Shown one piece after another: positions 1-8,701 of a stretch of DNA of 29,238 bases; the stretch's first letter is position 1, and each line of letters starts with the position of its first letter. A program made the translations under genes and the position numbers. The notes beneath the pieces are model-generated. The model did no database searches. It was not told the DNA's origin and saw only the letters and a program-made list of their open reading frames with translations. Source of the stretch: Actinomycetes bacterium (GTDB lineage Bacteria; Actinomycetota; Actinomycetes; Actinomycetales; Cellulomonadaceae); NCBI GenBank assembly GCA_023389545.1, contig JAEWEI010000399.1:1-29238 (forward strand). Reading direction: 5' to 3'.

Positions 1-1924
1 GCACGCGCCGGTCGCTGGCGGGCAGCACCCGGCCCCGCAGGGCGAGCACGCGCGCGTCGTCGATCGCCACGACCGTCTGAGCGTCGTCGGGATGCAGTGC
101 CGGACGGGCGCCGTCGGTGGCCAAGGCCCGCCACGCCCCACGCTCGCCCCCGCGCGGCTCACCCCCGCGCGGCTCTCCCCCACGCTCGCCACCTCGATCG
201 CCACCGCGCTCGCCACCGCGGCCCGGCTCCCGTTCGAGCAGCGCCACCGACTCCAGGGTGAACGTCTCCCGCAGCCGCCCGACGAGCGCCTGCGCAGAGT
301 CCTGCCCCGACAGCACGGACCGGGACACTGCCGCGAGCGCCGACGCCTCGGCCCGGGCCCGGAACGCCTGCCCGGTGCGCCGCGCCGCGAGGTCGACCAC
401 GGAGGCCACCGCTGCGGCGACCAGCACGAAGACCGCGAGCGCGAGCGCGTTCTCGGGGGCGTCGACGGTGAGTCGTCCGGTGGGCGCGGTGAAGAAGTAG
501 TTGAGCGCGAAGAACCCGGCCACGGCGCTGAACACCGCGGGCCACAGCCCTCCGATCAGCGCGACACCGACGGTCAGCGCGAGGAAGAGCACCAGCTCGG
601 TGGGCAGCCCGAGCCGTCCGTCCATCGGGCGCAGCAGCAGCGTGAGCCCGGCGGTCCCGAGCACGGCCAGCAGCCAGGCGCTGACAGTGCGGCGCCGGGA
701 CAGCAGGGACCCGTGCGGCCGCCCGCCGCGCCGTCCGCCCCGGGCCTTCTCGTGGGTCATGAGGTGCACGTCGATGTTCTCGGCGAGGCGCGCGATCTCC
801 ACGCCGTTGCTCTCGGAGAGCGCCTCATGCCATCGGCTGCGCCGCGAGACCCCGACGACGATCATCGTGGCGTTGACCCCGCGCGCGAAGTCGATGACGG
901 CGGTGGCCACGTCCTCGCCGACGACTGTGTGGAAGGCGCCGCCGAGCTGTTCGACCAGCTCGCGCTGCGCCGCGATGACGCCGGGGGCGGCGCCGGGCAG
1001 GCCGTCGGTGGGCAGCACGTGCACGGCGAGGAGCTCGGAGCCCGCCGAGCGCTGCGTGATGCGGGCTCCGCGGCGGATGAGCGTCTCGCCCTCGGGCCCG
1101 CCGGTGACGGCCACGACGATCCGCTCGCGTGCGGGCCACGGCTCCTCGATGCTGTGGTCGCGGCGGTAGGCGGTCAGCGCGTCGTCGACCCGGTCGGCGA
1201 GCCACAGCAGCGCCAGCTCGCGCAGAGCGGTGAGGTTGCCGACGCGGAAGTAGGAGGACAGCGACGCGTCGATCTGCTCGGCCCGGTACACGTTGCCGTG
1301 TGCGAGGCGTCGGCGCAGGGCCTGCGGCGAGAGGTCCACGAGCTGCACCTGGTCGGCGTCGCGCACCACGTGGTCGGGCACTGTCTCGCGCTGCCGCACC
1401 CCGGTGATGGCCTCGACCACGTCGTTGAGCGACTCGAGGTGCTGGACGTTCACCGTGGTGACCACGTCGATCCCGGCGTCGAGCAGGTCGTGCACGTCCT
1501 GCCAGCGCTTGGCGTGCTCGACGCCTGGCACGTTGGTGTGCGCGAGCTCGTCGACGAGCGCCACCTGCGGCGCGCGCTTCAGCACCGCGTCGACATCGAG
1601 CTCGCCGAACTCCTGGTCGCGGTACGCGACGGTGCGACGCGGCACGACCTCCAGGCCGTCGAGCAACGCCGCCGTGGCCGCCCGCCCGTGCGTTTCCACG
1701 AGCCCCACCACCACGTCGGTGCCGCGCGACTGACGCCTGTGCGCCTCGTCGAGCATCGCGTAGGTCTTCCCGACGCCGGGGGCCGCGCCGAGGTACACCG
1801 TCAGGCGCCCGCCCCGGCCAGGGCTGCCCGCATGCCAGCCAGGGCTGCCCGCATGCGCGCCCGGGCCGGCCGGCGACGCGGAGTCACCGGCCGGCCGCGG
1901 CGCGTCGGGCGCGGGTGTGCTCAC
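1..1924 (-). CDS. kdpD: KdpD osmosensitive K+ channel sensor histidine kinase, C-terminal part outside window
   Basis: Membrane sensor kinase that normally phosphorylates KdpE to switch on the kdp operon at low K+. About 641 residues are visible. The GTG start at 1924-1922 overlaps the kdpC stop (GTGA, 1921-1924). After a Gly/Pro-rich leader of about 40 residues comes the KdpD domain, with Walker A GAAPGVGKT (residues 46-54) and Walker B VALVDE (121-126) followed by LAHTN. A Usp-like part, the membrane region (DUF4118) and a GAF-like region are expected next by family order. The last visible residues (LALRGRVLPASDRR) fit a KdpD GAF domain, so HisKA and HATPase lie beyond base 1. Oddities are two copies of a 7-residue repeat in the leader and a charged RGGE-type repeat inside the GAF region; both are listed separately. 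The kdpE gene probably follows outside the window. Confidence 0.93.
   Translation of the reverse strand, partial: MSTPAPDAPRPAGDSASPAGPGAHAGSPGWHAGSPGRGGRLTVYLGAAPGVGKTYAMLDEAHRRQSRGTDVVVGLVETHGRAATAALLDGLEVVPRRTVAYRDQEFGELDVDAVLKRAPQVALVDELAHTNVPGVEHAKRWQDVHDLLDAGIDVVTTVNVQHLESLNDVVEAITGVRQRETVPDHVVRDADQVQLVDLSPQALRRRLAHGNVYRAEQIDASLSSYFRVGNLTALRELALLWLADRVDDALTAYRRDHSIEEPWPARERIVVAVTGGPEGETLIRRGARITQRSAGSELLAVHVLPTDGLPGAAPGVIAAQRELVEQLGGAFHTVVGEDVATAVIDFARGVNATMIVVGVSRRSRWHEALSESNGVEIARLAENIDVHLMTHEKARGGRRGGRPHGSLLSRRRTVSAWLLAVLGTAGLTLLLRPMDGRLGLPTELVLFLALTVGVALIGGLWPAVFSAVAGFFALNYFFTAPTGRLTVDAPENALALAVFVLVAAAVASVVDLAARRTGQAFRARAEASALAAVSRSVLSGQDSAQALVGRLRETFTLESVALLEREPGRGGERGGDRGGERGGEPRGGEPRGGERGAWRALATDGARPALHPDDAQTVVAIDDARVLALRGRVLPASDRRV
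142..229 (-). repeat. RGGE/RGGD low-complexity repeat inside kdpD
   Basis: Read in the kdpD frame, residues about 566-595 form a degenerate repeat of ERGG, DRGG and EPRGG units (GRGGERGGDRGGERGG, then EPRGGEPRGGERG). The DNA shows matching imperfect repeats such as ctcgccacc and ccccgcgcggctc. It falls within the GAF-like region just before the expected histidine kinase core. The repeat keeps the reading frame, so kdpD is not broken by it. Confidence 0.75.
1817..1856 (-). repeat. 21-bp tandem duplication in the kdpD leader
   Basis: The 19-mer gccagggctgcccgcatgc begins at 1817 and is repeated, nearly complete, from 1838, a period of 21 bp. In the kdpD frame this duplicates seven residues (HAGSPGW then HAGSPGR), just before the Walker A domain. 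The multiple of three keeps the frame open. Confidence 0.75.
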
Positions 1925-2592
1925 GACCCCATTGTGGTCAGCGCGAGGTTCAGCTCGAGCACGTTGACCCGCGGCTCGCCGAGCACGCCCAGGTCACGGC
2001 CCTGCGTGGCCTCGCCCACGAGCGACGTGACCTCGGCTGCGGACAGCCCGCGGGCCTGCGCGACGCGGTCGACCTGCTGGTGCGCGTACTCCGGCGAGAT
2101 GTCGGGGTCGAGCCCCGAGCCCGAGGCGGTGAGCGCGTCCGGCGCCACAGCCGCGGGGTCGACGCCGTCCATCGCGGCCACGTCGGCCCGGCGCTCGCGC
2201 ACGGTGGCGAGCAGGTCCGGGCTCGTCGGGCCGAGGTTCGATCCGCCCGAGGCGAGCGTGTCGTAACCCCCGGCCGACGGGCGCGGGTGGAACCACTCGT
2301 CGCCCTCGAACTGCTGGCCGACCAGCAGCGAGCCGACCGCCTCGTCGGGAGAGGTGACGTGGGCGCCGTCGGCGCTCACGAGGGAGCCGTTCGCCTGCCA
2401 CGGGAACGCGGCCTGCGCGATCCCCGCCACGGCCAGCGGGTAGGCGAACCCGAGCACGGCGGTGAGGACGAGCAGGACGCGCAGCCCGGCCCAGGTCTGC
2501 CGGGTCAGCGCCACGAGCGTGGCGCCGGCCGAGCGGGTGGTGCGCGGACGGGGGTGCGGCGCGACGGGCGTCGCGGTGCGGGGGGTGGTCAT
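1921..2592 (-). CDS. kdpC: KdpC, K+-transporting ATPase C subunit
   Basis: Small single-span subunit of the KdpFABC pump; it stabilises the complex and aids ATP binding by KdpB. The protein has 223 residues, slightly longer than the usual 190-200 because of a Pro/Arg/Thr-rich N-terminal leader of about 25 residues. A hydrophobic segment follows (LRVLLVLTAVLGFAYPLAVA), with the typical KdpC continuation FPWQANGSLV. The periplasmic part contains GSNLGPTSPDL and DISPEYAHQQVDRVA, both characteristic of KdpC. The ATG start at 2592 lies one base after the kdpB stop, and its stop overlaps the kdpD GTG start. Confidence 0.97.
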   Translation of the reverse strand: MTTPRTATPVAPHPRPRTTRSAGATLVALTRQTWAGLRVLLVLTAVLGFAYPLAVAGIAQAAFPWQANGSLVSADGAHVTSPDEAVGSLLVGQQFEGDEWFHPRPSAGGYDTLASGGSNLGPTSPDLLATVRERRADVAAMDGVDPAAVAPDALTASGSGLDPDISPEYAHQQVDRVAQARGLSAAEVTSLVGEATQGRDLGVLGEPRVNVLELNLALTTMGS

Positions 2593-2593
2593 G

Positions 2594-4783
2594 TCAGCCG
2601 ATCCCGGGGATGAGGGAGACGATCAAGTCGATGAGCTTGATGCCGGCGAACGGCGCGATGAGGCCGCCGACGCCGTAGACGAGCAGGTTGCGGCGCAGCA
2701 TCACGGCGGCGCTCGCCGGGCGGTACCGCACGCCCCGCAACGCGAGCGGGATGAGCGCCACGATCACCAGCGCGTTGAAGATGACCGCCGAGAGGATCGC
2801 CGACTCGGGGCTCGACAGGCCCATCACGTTGAGCACCCCGAGCTGCGGGAAGGCCACCAGGAACATCGCGGGCAGGATCGCGAAGTACTTCGCGACGTCG
2901 TTGGCGATCGAGAACGTGGTCAGCGCCCCGCGCGTGATGAGCAGCTGCTTGCCGATCTGCACGATCTCGATGAGCTTGGTCGGGTTCGAGTCGAGGTCGA
3001 CCATGTTCCCGGCCTCCTTCGCCGCGCTCGTGCCGGTGTTCATCGCCACCCCGACGTCGGCCTGCGCGAGCGCCGGGGCGTCGTTGGTGCCGTCCCCCGC
3101 CATCGCGACCAGTCGGCCGGCGGCCTGCTCGCGCCGGATGAGCGCGAGCTTGTCCTCGGGGGTGGCCTCGGCGAGCACGTCGTCGACACCGGCCTCGAGC
3201 GCGATCGCGCGGGCCGTCACGGCGTTGTCACCCGTGACCATGACGGTGCGGATGCCCATCGCGCGCAGCTCGTCGAACCGCTCACGCAGGCCGTGCTTGA
3301 CCACGTCCTTGAGGTGGATGACCCCGAGCACGCGGGCCGGATCCTCGCCGATCTGCTCGGCCACCACGAGCGGCGTGCCGCCCGAGGAGCTGATCGCGTC
3401 GACGACCTGCCCGTTCTGCGCCCCGATACTGCCGCCGGTGGACCGCACCCAGGCCGCGACCGCGGCGGCGGCGCCCTTGCGGATGCGGCGCGCCTGGCCG
3501 TCGGCGGCATCGCCAGACCCGCTGGGCAGGTCCAGCCCGCTCATGCGGGTGCGGGCCGTGAACGGCACGAGCTCGGCGCCCACCAGCTCGCCGTCCTCCC
3601 GGGCGCGCAGGCCCAGCTGCTCCTTGACCAGCACCAGCACGCTGCGGCCCTCGGGCGTCTCATCGGCCATCGAGGAGAGCTGCGCGGCGTCGGCCAACTC
3701 GGCGAGGGTGACGCCCTCGGCGGGCAGCAGCTCGGACGCCTGGCGGTTGCCGAGCGTGATGGTGCCCGTCTTGTCGAGCAGCAGCACGTCCACGTCCCCC
3801 GCGGCCTCCACCGCGCGGCCCGACATAGCCAGCACGTTGCGCTGCACCAGGCGGTCCATGCCCGCGATGCCGATGGCGGAGAGCAGCGCGCCGATCGTCG
3901 TCGGGATGAGGCACACCAGCAGCGCCACCAGCACGATGAGCGACTGCCGGGCGCCCGAGTACACGGCGAAGGGCTGCAGGGTGGCCACAGCCAGCACGAA
4001 GATGATGGTCAGCGACGTGAGCAGCACGTTGAGCGCGACCTCGTTGGGCGTGCGCTGGCGCTCGCTGCCCTCGACGAGGGCGATCATCTTGTCCACGAAC
4101 GTCTGCCCGGCAGGCGCCGTGATGCGGACGACGATGCGGTCCGAGAGCACCACGGTGCCGCCCGTGACCGCCGAGCGGTCGCCGCCGGACTCCCGGATCA
4201 CCGGGGCCGACTCCCCGGTGATGGCCGACTCGTCGACGCTCGCGATGCCCTCGACCACGTCGCCGTCGCCGGGGATGACCTCCCCCGCGACGACCACGAC
4301 CACATCGCTGACGGCGAGCGTGGAGGACGGCACGGGCGCGGTGGGCAGGTCGGACAGCGCCACACCGCCCACGGCGTCCTGCGGCGCCAGCACTCGTCGG
4401 GCGGTGGTCTGCGCCTGCGTGGCGCGCAGGCTCGCGGCCTGAGCTTTGCCCCGGCTCTCCGCGACGGCCTCGGCGAGGGTCGCGAACACGACCGTGAACC
4501 ACAGCCAGATCGTCACCGAGACCGCGAAGACGCCCGGGTCGAGCACCGTGAGCACTGTCGACGCGACGGCCCCGATCTCGACGACGAACAGCACGGGCGC
4601 GTGGGAGAGCTCGCGCGGGTCGAGTTTGCGCAGCGCCACGGGGAGCGCCGCGAGGAGTTGGCGGCCGCTCAGCGCGCGCCGGTTGCCCGTCGGGCGGGGC
4701 GCGCCGAGGGGCTCCATAGGTCCAGGGTCGACCGATGCCCCCGCGGGGGCCACCAGGGTCGGATGCATGACGGTGTCCTTCAT
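2594..4783 (-). CDS. kdpB: KdpB, K+-transporting P-type ATPase catalytic subunit
   Basis: ATP-hydrolysing subunit of KdpFABC. It has 729 residues, longer than the usual 680 or so because of a leader of about 45 residues. Visible P-type ATPase signatures are TGES in the actuator domain (189-192; the Ser corresponds to the inhibitory phosphorylation Ser162 of E. coli KdpB), the phosphorylation loop DKTGT with Asp337, and the hinge motif [10 protein letters not shown]. The stretch after the hinge ([20 protein letters not shown]) and the ion-path helix containing [15 protein letters not shown] are KdpB-specific. The ATG start at 4783 overlaps the kdpA stop (ATGA, 4780-4783), so translation is probably coupled; no strong Shine-Dalgarno sequence is seen. 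Confidence 0.98.
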   Translation of the reverse strand: MKDTVMHPTLVAPAGASVDPGPMEPLGAPRPTGNRRALSGRQLLAALPVALRKLDPRELSHAPVLFVVEIGAVASTVLTVLDPGVFAVSVTIWLWFTVVFATLAEAVAESRGKAQAASLRATQAQTTARRVLAPQDAVGGVALSDLPTAPVPSSTLAVSDVVVVVAGEVIPGDGDVVEGIASVDESAITGESAPVIRESGGDRSAVTGGTVVLSDRIVVRITAPAGQTFVDKMIALVEGSERQRTPNEVALNVLLTSLTIIFVLAVATLQPFAVYSGARQSLIVLVALLVCLIPTTIGALLSAIGIAGMDRLVQRNVLAMSGRAVEAAGDVDVLLLDKTGTITLGNRQASELLPAEGVTLAELADAAQLSSMADETPEGRSVLVLVKEQLGLRAREDGELVGAELVPFTARTRMSGLDLPSGSGDAADGQARRIRKGAAAAVAAWVRSTGGSIGAQNGQVVDAISSSGGTPLVVAEQIGEDPARVLGVIHLKDVVKHGLRERFDELRAMGIRTVMVTGDNAVTARAIALEAGVDDVLAEATPEDKLALIRREQAAGRLVAMAGDGTNDAPALAQADVGVAMNTGTSAAKEAGNMVDLDSNPTKLIEIVQIGKQLLITRGALTTFSIANDVAKYFAILPAMFLVAFPQLGVLNVMGLSSPESAILSAVIFNALVIVALIPLALRGVRYRPASAAVMLRRNLLVYGVGGLIAPFAGIKLIDLIVSLIPGIG

Positions 4784-6444
4784 GAGAGGGACTCGGCGAT
4801 CGGGCCGAGGGACAGGACGGGGATGAAGGTCAGGCCGACGACCACGAGCGTCACCGCGACCAGGAGGCCCACGAACAGCGGGCGGTGCGTCGGGAGGGTG
4901 CCCGAGCCGGCGGGGACCGTCTGCTGGCTCGCGAACCGGCCCGCGAGGGCCAGCACGAGCGCGATGGGCACGAAGTGCCCGAGGAGCATCGCCAACCCGA
5001 GGAGCGTGTTGTAGAAGGGCGTCGAGACGGTCAGGCCCGCGAACGCGCTGCCGTTGTTGTTCCCGGCGGAGGTGAACGCGTACAGCACCTCGGACAGGCC
5101 GTGCGGCCCGGCCTCCTGCATCCCGGCCTGCCCCGCCGTCGTCGCGATGGCCACGGCGGTGCCGAGCAGCACCACGGCGGGCACCGCGAGCACGTACAGC
5201 GCGACGAGCGTGATCTCCTGGCGGCCGATCTTCTTGCCCAGGTACTCGGGTGTGCGCCCGACCATGAGCCCGGCGACGAAGACGGCGACGATCGCCAGCA
5301 CGAGCATCCCGTAGAGGCCCGATCCGACGCCGCCGGGGGCGACCTCGCCGAGCATCATCGTGAAGATCGTGACGCCGCCGCCCGGCGCGGTCAGCGAGTC
5401 GTGCATCGCGTTGACGGCGCCCGTGGACGTCCCCGTTGTGGAGGCCGCGAACAGCGCGCTGCCCGCGGCGCCGAACCGGGTCTCCTTGCCCTCCGACGCG
5501 GCGCCCACGAGCTGCGGCGCCGCCCCCGGCGCTGCCATCTCAGCCCAGGTCAGCAGCCCCACGGCGGCGACCCACAGCGTGGCCATCGCCCCGAGGACCG
5601 CGTGGCCCTGCCGCTTGTCGCCCACCATGAGGCCGAACGTGCGCGGCAGCGCGGACGGGATGAGCAGGATCAGGAAGACCTGGAGCAGGTTGCTGACCGG
5701 CGTCGGATTCTCCAGGGGGTGCGCGGAGTTCGCGTTGAAGAACCCGCCGCCGTTGGTGCCGAGCAACTTGATCGACTCCTGCGAGGCGACGGGCCCCCCG
5801 AGCACGCTCTGCGTGCCGCCCGCGAGGGTGGTGACCTCGGTGGGGCCCGCGAAGTTCTGGATGACGCCCGTCACCACCAGCAGCACCGCGCCGATCGCCG
5901 CGATCGGCAGCAGGATGCGCACTGTCGACCGGACCATGTCGGACCAGAAGTTGCCGACCCGCCCCTCGGCGCCCGAGCGCGCGAACCCGCGGATCAGCGC
6001 CACCACCACGGCGATGCCGACGGCCGCCGAGAGGAAGTTCTGCACCGCGAGGCCCGCCATCTGCAGCAGGTGTCCGGCGGCCTGCTCGCCCGAGTACCAC
6101 TGCCAGTTCGTGTTCGTCACGAACGAGACGGCGGTGTTCCAGGCGCCAGCGGGGTCCATCGGCGACATGCCCAGCGACATCGGCAGATGGTTCTGCAGGC
6201 GCGCGAGGCCGAACAGCAGCAGCACCGACGCCAGCGAGAACCCCAGCAGTGAGAGCAGGTACGCGCTCCAGCGCTGGTCGGCGTCGGGGTCCACGCGCAT
6301 CAGCCGGTAGCCGGCCCGCTCGACGCGCAGGCTCCGGGGCGAGGTGAAGACCCGCGCCATGTACGCGCCGAGCGGCGCGTGCACCGCCGCGAGCAGGGCG
6401 ACCAGCAGGGCGATCTGGCCGACGGCGGCCCAGGTCGCGCTCAT
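4780..6444 (-). CDS. kdpA: KdpA, K+-binding channel-like subunit
   Basis: Potassium-selective membrane subunit of KdpFABC, related to the Trk/Ktr superfamily, 554 residues. Selectivity-filter type loops are visible: [11 protein letters not shown] (110-120), [13 protein letters not shown] (Gly232 aligns by number with the critical E. coli Gly232), [12 protein letters not shown] and [13 protein letters not shown]. The ATG at 6444 gives the canonical start MSATWAAVG; the frame is open 25 codons further upstream, but that part runs through kdpF and has no KdpA character. The start overlaps the kdpF stop and the stop overlaps the kdpB start (both ATGA). Confidence 0.98.
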   Translation of the reverse strand: MSATWAAVGQIALLVALLAAVHAPLGAYMARVFTSPRSLRVERAGYRLMRVDPDADQRWSAYLLSLLGFSLASVLLLFGLARLQNHLPMSLGMSPMDPAGAWNTAVSFVTNTNWQWYSGEQAAGHLLQMAGLAVQNFLSAAVGIAVVVALIRGFARSGAEGRVGNFWSDMVRSTVRILLPIAAIGAVLLVVTGVIQNFAGPTEVTTLAGGTQSVLGGPVASQESIKLLGTNGGGFFNANSAHPLENPTPVSNLLQVFLILLIPSALPRTFGLMVGDKRQGHAVLGAMATLWVAAVGLLTWAEMAAPGAAPQLVGAASEGKETRFGAAGSALFAASTTGTSTGAVNAMHDSLTAPGGGVTIFTMMLGEVAPGGVGSGLYGMLVLAIVAVFVAGLMVGRTPEYLGKKIGRQEITLVALYVLAVPAVVLLGTAVAIATTAGQAGMQEAGPHGLSEVLYAFTSAGNNNGSAFAGLTVSTPFYNTLLGLAMLLGHFVPIALVLALAGRFASQQTVPAGSGTLPTHRPLFVGLLVAVTLVVVGLTFIPVLSLGPIAESLS

Positions 6445-6533
6445 CGGGTCGAGTCCGGGCGGATCAGGGCGACGAACAAGTAGACGAGCACCGCGGCCGT
6501 GACCACCACCGCGGCCCAATCGGCCCCGGTCAC
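6441..6533 (-). CDS. kdpF: KdpF small membrane subunit
   Basis: A 30-residue protein with one hydrophobic helix ([20 protein letters not shown]) ending in IRPDSTR. The pattern of a [13 protein letters not shown] end is typical of KdpF, which stabilises the KdpABC complex. It starts with GTG at 6533; the GTG overlaps the stop of the micro-ORF upstream (GTGA) and its own stop overlaps the kdpA ATG (ATGA). Position immediately before kdpA is the usual place for kdpF. Confidence 0.88.
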   Translation of the reverse strand: MTGADWAAVVVTAAVLVYLFVALIRPDSTR

Positions 6534-6613
6534 GGGTGGTCCAGCGTGCGTGCGACGAGCGCCACGGCGGCGATGAACGCCACAGTCAGCGCGAGGAAGG
6601 CCAGGTCGGCCAT
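6530..6613 (-). CDS. 27-residue single-span membrane micro-protein heading the kdp operon
   Basis: ATG at 6613, stop TGA overlapping the GTG of kdpF. The product is almost wholly one hydrophobic helix, [20 protein letters not shown] followed by ARTLDHP. A plausible ribosome site GAAGG lies 8 bases before the ATG. It is distinct from KdpF, which follows. I recall unnamed small ORFs at this place in other actinobacterial kdp operons, but cannot check it here. The function is unknown; a further small Kdp subunit or a leader peptide for translational coupling are the two obvious possibilities. Evidence rests on the overlap, the ribosome site and the clean helix. Confidence 0.6.
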   Translation of the reverse strand: MADLAFLALTVAFIAAVALVARTLDHP

Positions 6614-6786
6614 GAGGGACGCCTTCGGGGAGTCGGGCGGTCCGCGTGACGGACCGGTGCGCACCCGCGCACACCCCCTGTCCTACGCCCGCCACGAGCC
6701 TCCGCAACCCGGTGTTGACGACTCCTTAGCGCCCCTGGCAGCCGCGTTGACACATCCCTGACGGGCCCGGGCGCTCCGACGACGAA
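6614..6786 (-). promoter_or_regulatory. kdp operon upstream region with GTTGAC direct repeats
   Basis: This 173-bp stretch has no gene and must hold the kdp promoter, which would read leftwards. On the plus strand the hexamer GTTGAC occurs at 6714-6719 and 6746-6751, 32 bp apart (about three helical turns). A pair of same-face sites would suit an OmpR-type regulator such as KdpE, but the sequence does not resemble the AT-rich E. coli KdpE site. I could not fix a -10 element. Confidence 0.35.
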
Positions 6787-6825
6787 CGCCCGCACCGGCC
6801 CCGGGAGATCGGGGCGGTGCGGGCG
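6787..6825 (-). terminator. Hairpin terminator after kdgK
   Basis: The arms CGCCCGCACCG (6787-6797) and CGGTGCGGGCG (6815-6825) are perfectly complementary; GCCCC/CGGGG inside extends the stem. It lies 35 bp after the kdgK stop and before the kdp promoter region. There is no clear T-tract, as is common in actinobacteria. Confidence 0.7.
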
Positions 6826-6860
6826 CTCAGTCTGGGTGCGACCGGCCTGGCGCGACCGGC

Positions 6861-7964
6861 TCAGCGGTCCACGCGGGCGTTCCCGCCACCGGCGAGCTTG
6901 AGGACCTCGGCCTTGGTGACCATCGTCGTGTCGCCGGGGGTCGTCATCGCCAGGGCGCCGTGGGCGGCGCCGTACTCGACGGCCGTCTGCAGCGGCTGGC
7001 CGTCCAGGAGCCCGTAGATGAGGCCGGAGGCGAAGGAGTCCCCGCCGCCGACCCGGTCCAGGATCTCCAGGCGCTCACGGTGCGTGGACTGCACGACGCC
7101 GGTCTCGCGCGACCAGGCCAGGGCGCCCCAGTCGTTGATGGACGCGGAGTGCACGGTGCGCATCGTGGTGCCGATGACCTGGAAGTTCGGGAACGCGGCG
7201 GCGGCCGTCTCGATCATCGCGGCGAACTTGTCGACCTCGAGCGCGGAGAGGTTGTCGTCGACGCCCTCGACCTCGAAGCCGAGCGAGGCGGTGAAGTCCT
7301 CCTCGTTGCCGATCATCACGTCGATGAACGGGGCGATGGCCCGGTTGACCTCCTGCGCCTTGGCCTGGCCGCCGATGGAGCGCCACAGGCTGGGCCGGTA
7401 GTTGAGGTCGTAGGACACGATGGTGCCGTGCTTCTTGGCGATCTGCACCGCCTCGATGACGGTCTCGGCGGCGGACTCCGAGAGGGCCGCGAAGATGCCG
7501 CCGGTGTGCAGCCACCGCACGCCGAGGTCGCCGAACAGGTGCTCCCAGTCGATGTCGCCGGGCTTGAGCTGCGACGCGGCGGTGTGGCCGCGGTCGCTGA
7601 CGCCCACGGCGCCACGGACCCCGAAGCCGCGCTCGGTGAAGTTCAGGCCGTTGCGGACCTCGCGGCCGATGCCGTCGTAGGGGGCCCACTTGACGAACTG
7701 GGTGTCGACGCCGCCCTGGAGCATGAAGTCCTCGACGAGGCGCCCGACCTCGTTGTCCGCGAGCGCCGTGACGATCGCGCCGCGCAGCCCGAACGCCCGG
7801 CGCAGGCCGCGGGTCACGTTGTACTCGCCGCCGCCCTCCCAGGCGCGGAAGGAGCGCGCGGTGCGGACCCGGCCCTCGCCCGGGTCGAGTCGCAGCATCA
7901 CCTCGCCCAGGGACACCGCGTCGTAGCGGCACTCGGAGGCGGGGCGGATGGCGAGCTGAGACAT
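6861..7964 (-). CDS. kdgK: 2-dehydro-3-deoxygluconokinase (PfkB family)
   Basis: Phosphorylates 2-keto-3-deoxygluconate (KDG) to KDPG with ATP in uronate and pectin catabolism. The 367-residue PfkB-family sugar kinase has the N-terminal sugar-binding motif WEGGGEYNVTRGL (42-54) and the C-terminal signature DRVGGGDSFASG, with catalytic Asp309. YDLNYRPSLW (185-194) is typical of KdgK and fructokinase-like members. The assignment to KDG rather than another sugar rests on the adjacent KDPG aldolase gene. GAAGGA lies 8 bases before the ATG. The stop is followed by the hairpin at 6787. Confidence 0.9.
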   Translation of the reverse strand: MSQLAIRPASECRYDAVSLGEVMLRLDPGEGRVRTARSFRAWEGGGEYNVTRGLRRAFGLRGAIVTALADNEVGRLVEDFMLQGGVDTQFVKWAPYDGIGREVRNGLNFTERGFGVRGAVGVSDRGHTAASQLKPGDIDWEHLFGDLGVRWLHTGGIFAALSESAAETVIEAVQIAKKHGTIVSYDLNYRPSLWRSIGGQAKAQEVNRAIAPFIDVMIGNEEDFTASLGFEVEGVDDNLSALEVDKFAAMIETAAAAFPNFQVIGTTMRTVHSASINDWGALAWSRETGVVQSTHRERLEILDRVGGGDSFASGLIYGLLDGQPLQTAVEYGAAHGALAMTTPGDTTMVTKAEVLKLAGGGNARVDR

Positions 7965-7992
7965 GGGTCAGTCCTTCGTGGTGCGGGAGGGG

Positions 7993-8613
7993 TCAGCGGG
8001 TGAGGGCGACGGCGTCGGCGGTGAGCTGCGTGATGCCGGCGAAGTCGCCTGCGGCGACGCGGTCGCGGGGGACCATCCAGGAGCCGCCCACGGCGGCCAC
8101 GGACGGGATGCTCAGGTAGTCCTGCAGGTTCTTGGGGCCGATGCCGCCGGTGGGCACGAACGTGACCTGGCCGAACGGCGCGGCGAGCGCGGCGATGGCG
8201 GGGGCGCCGCCGGAGGTGCCGGCGGGGAAGAACTTCACGGTGGTGAGGCCGAGCTCGAGCGCGGCCTGGATCTCTGTCGCGGTGACGGCGCCGGGCAGGG
8301 CGAGCACGCCGAGCTCCTGGCAGCGCTCGACGACGGCGCGGCTGAGGCCGGGCGAGACGACGTAGGACGCGCCGGCGGCGACGGCCTGGTCGACCTGGGC
8401 GACGGTCAGCACGGTGCCGGCGCCGACGAGGATGTCGCCGCGGTCGGCCATCGCGCGGATGGAGTCGGGGGCGGCGGCGGTGCGGAAGGTGACCTCGGCG
8501 ACGGGCAGCCCGCCGGCGACGAGGGCGCCGGCGAGGGCGTCGGCATGGGCGGCGTCATCGAGCACGACGACGGGGACGAGACGTGCGTCGCTGAGGGCGG
8601 CGAGGGTATCCAC
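7993..8613 (-). CDS. eda: KDPG aldolase (2-keto-3-deoxy-6-phosphogluconate aldolase)
   Basis: Class I aldolase that splits KDPG into pyruvate and glyceraldehyde-3-phosphate; it completes the step begun by kdgK, 28 bp downstream. From the GTG start at 8613 it has 206 residues. Glu40 and Arg44 lie in EVTFRT, and the Schiff-base lysine is Lys127 in TTVKFFPAG; VPTGGI is the phosphate-binding part. A TTG at 8637 in the same frame would add eight residues, but MDTLAALSDARLVPVVVLDD fits the family start better and the TTG lies inside a palindrome. Neither start has a strong ribosome site. Some family members also act on 4-hydroxy-2-oxoglutarate. Confidence 0.92.
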   Translation of the reverse strand: MDTLAALSDARLVPVVVLDDAAHADALAGALVAGGLPVAEVTFRTAAAPDSIRAMADRGDILVGAGTVLTVAQVDQAVAAGASYVVSPGLSRAVVERCQELGVLALPGAVTATEIQAALELGLTTVKFFPAGTSGGAPAIAALAAPFGQVTFVPTGGIGPKNLQDYLSIPSVAAVGGSWMVPRDRVAAGDFAGITQLTADAVALTR

Positions 8614-8628
8614 GGTGATCCATTTCGC

Positions 8629-8688
8629 TAGGCGCAACGCCTATCGCGCTGCGTGAAACATGGTCTCACAGCACACCGTGGTCCTCAA
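8629..8688 (-). promoter_or_regulatory. eda-kdgK promoter with two palindromic operators
   Basis: On the minus strand TTGAGG (8688-8683) is followed after 17 bp by GACCAT (8665-8660), a plausible -35/-10 pair. The -10 lies inside GTGAAACATGGTCTCAC (8653-8669, plus strand), an inverted repeat that matches the core of the enterobacterial KdgR site (TGAAAC...GTTTCA) with one mismatch. A second perfect palindrome, TAGGCG-CAA-CGCCTA (8629-8643), lies between this promoter and the GTG start. The regulator that uses them is not identified in the window. Confidence 0.5.
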
Positions 8689-8701
8689 GCACCTGCGCAG
8701 G

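Noticed and set aside
92..2266. Long plus-strand open frame across kdpD and kdpC
   Set aside because: It lies opposite clearly recognisable KdpD and KdpC, is Arg/Pro/Gly/His-rich with no family pattern, and is explained by the high GC content.
2462..5014. 850-codon plus-strand open frame opposite kdpB
   Set aside because: Antisense shadow: composition is dominated by Arg, His, Asp and Gly, with no motifs, while KdpB on the other strand is complete.
6445..6519. N-terminal extension of KdpA
   Set aside because: The extra 25 residues overlap kdpF in another frame and lack KdpA character; the ATG at 6444 with the ATGA overlap is better.
8614..8637. TTG start for eda at 8637
   Set aside because: It falls within a palindrome and adds residues not typical of the family; GTG at 8613 gives the usual start, though neither has a strong ribosome site.
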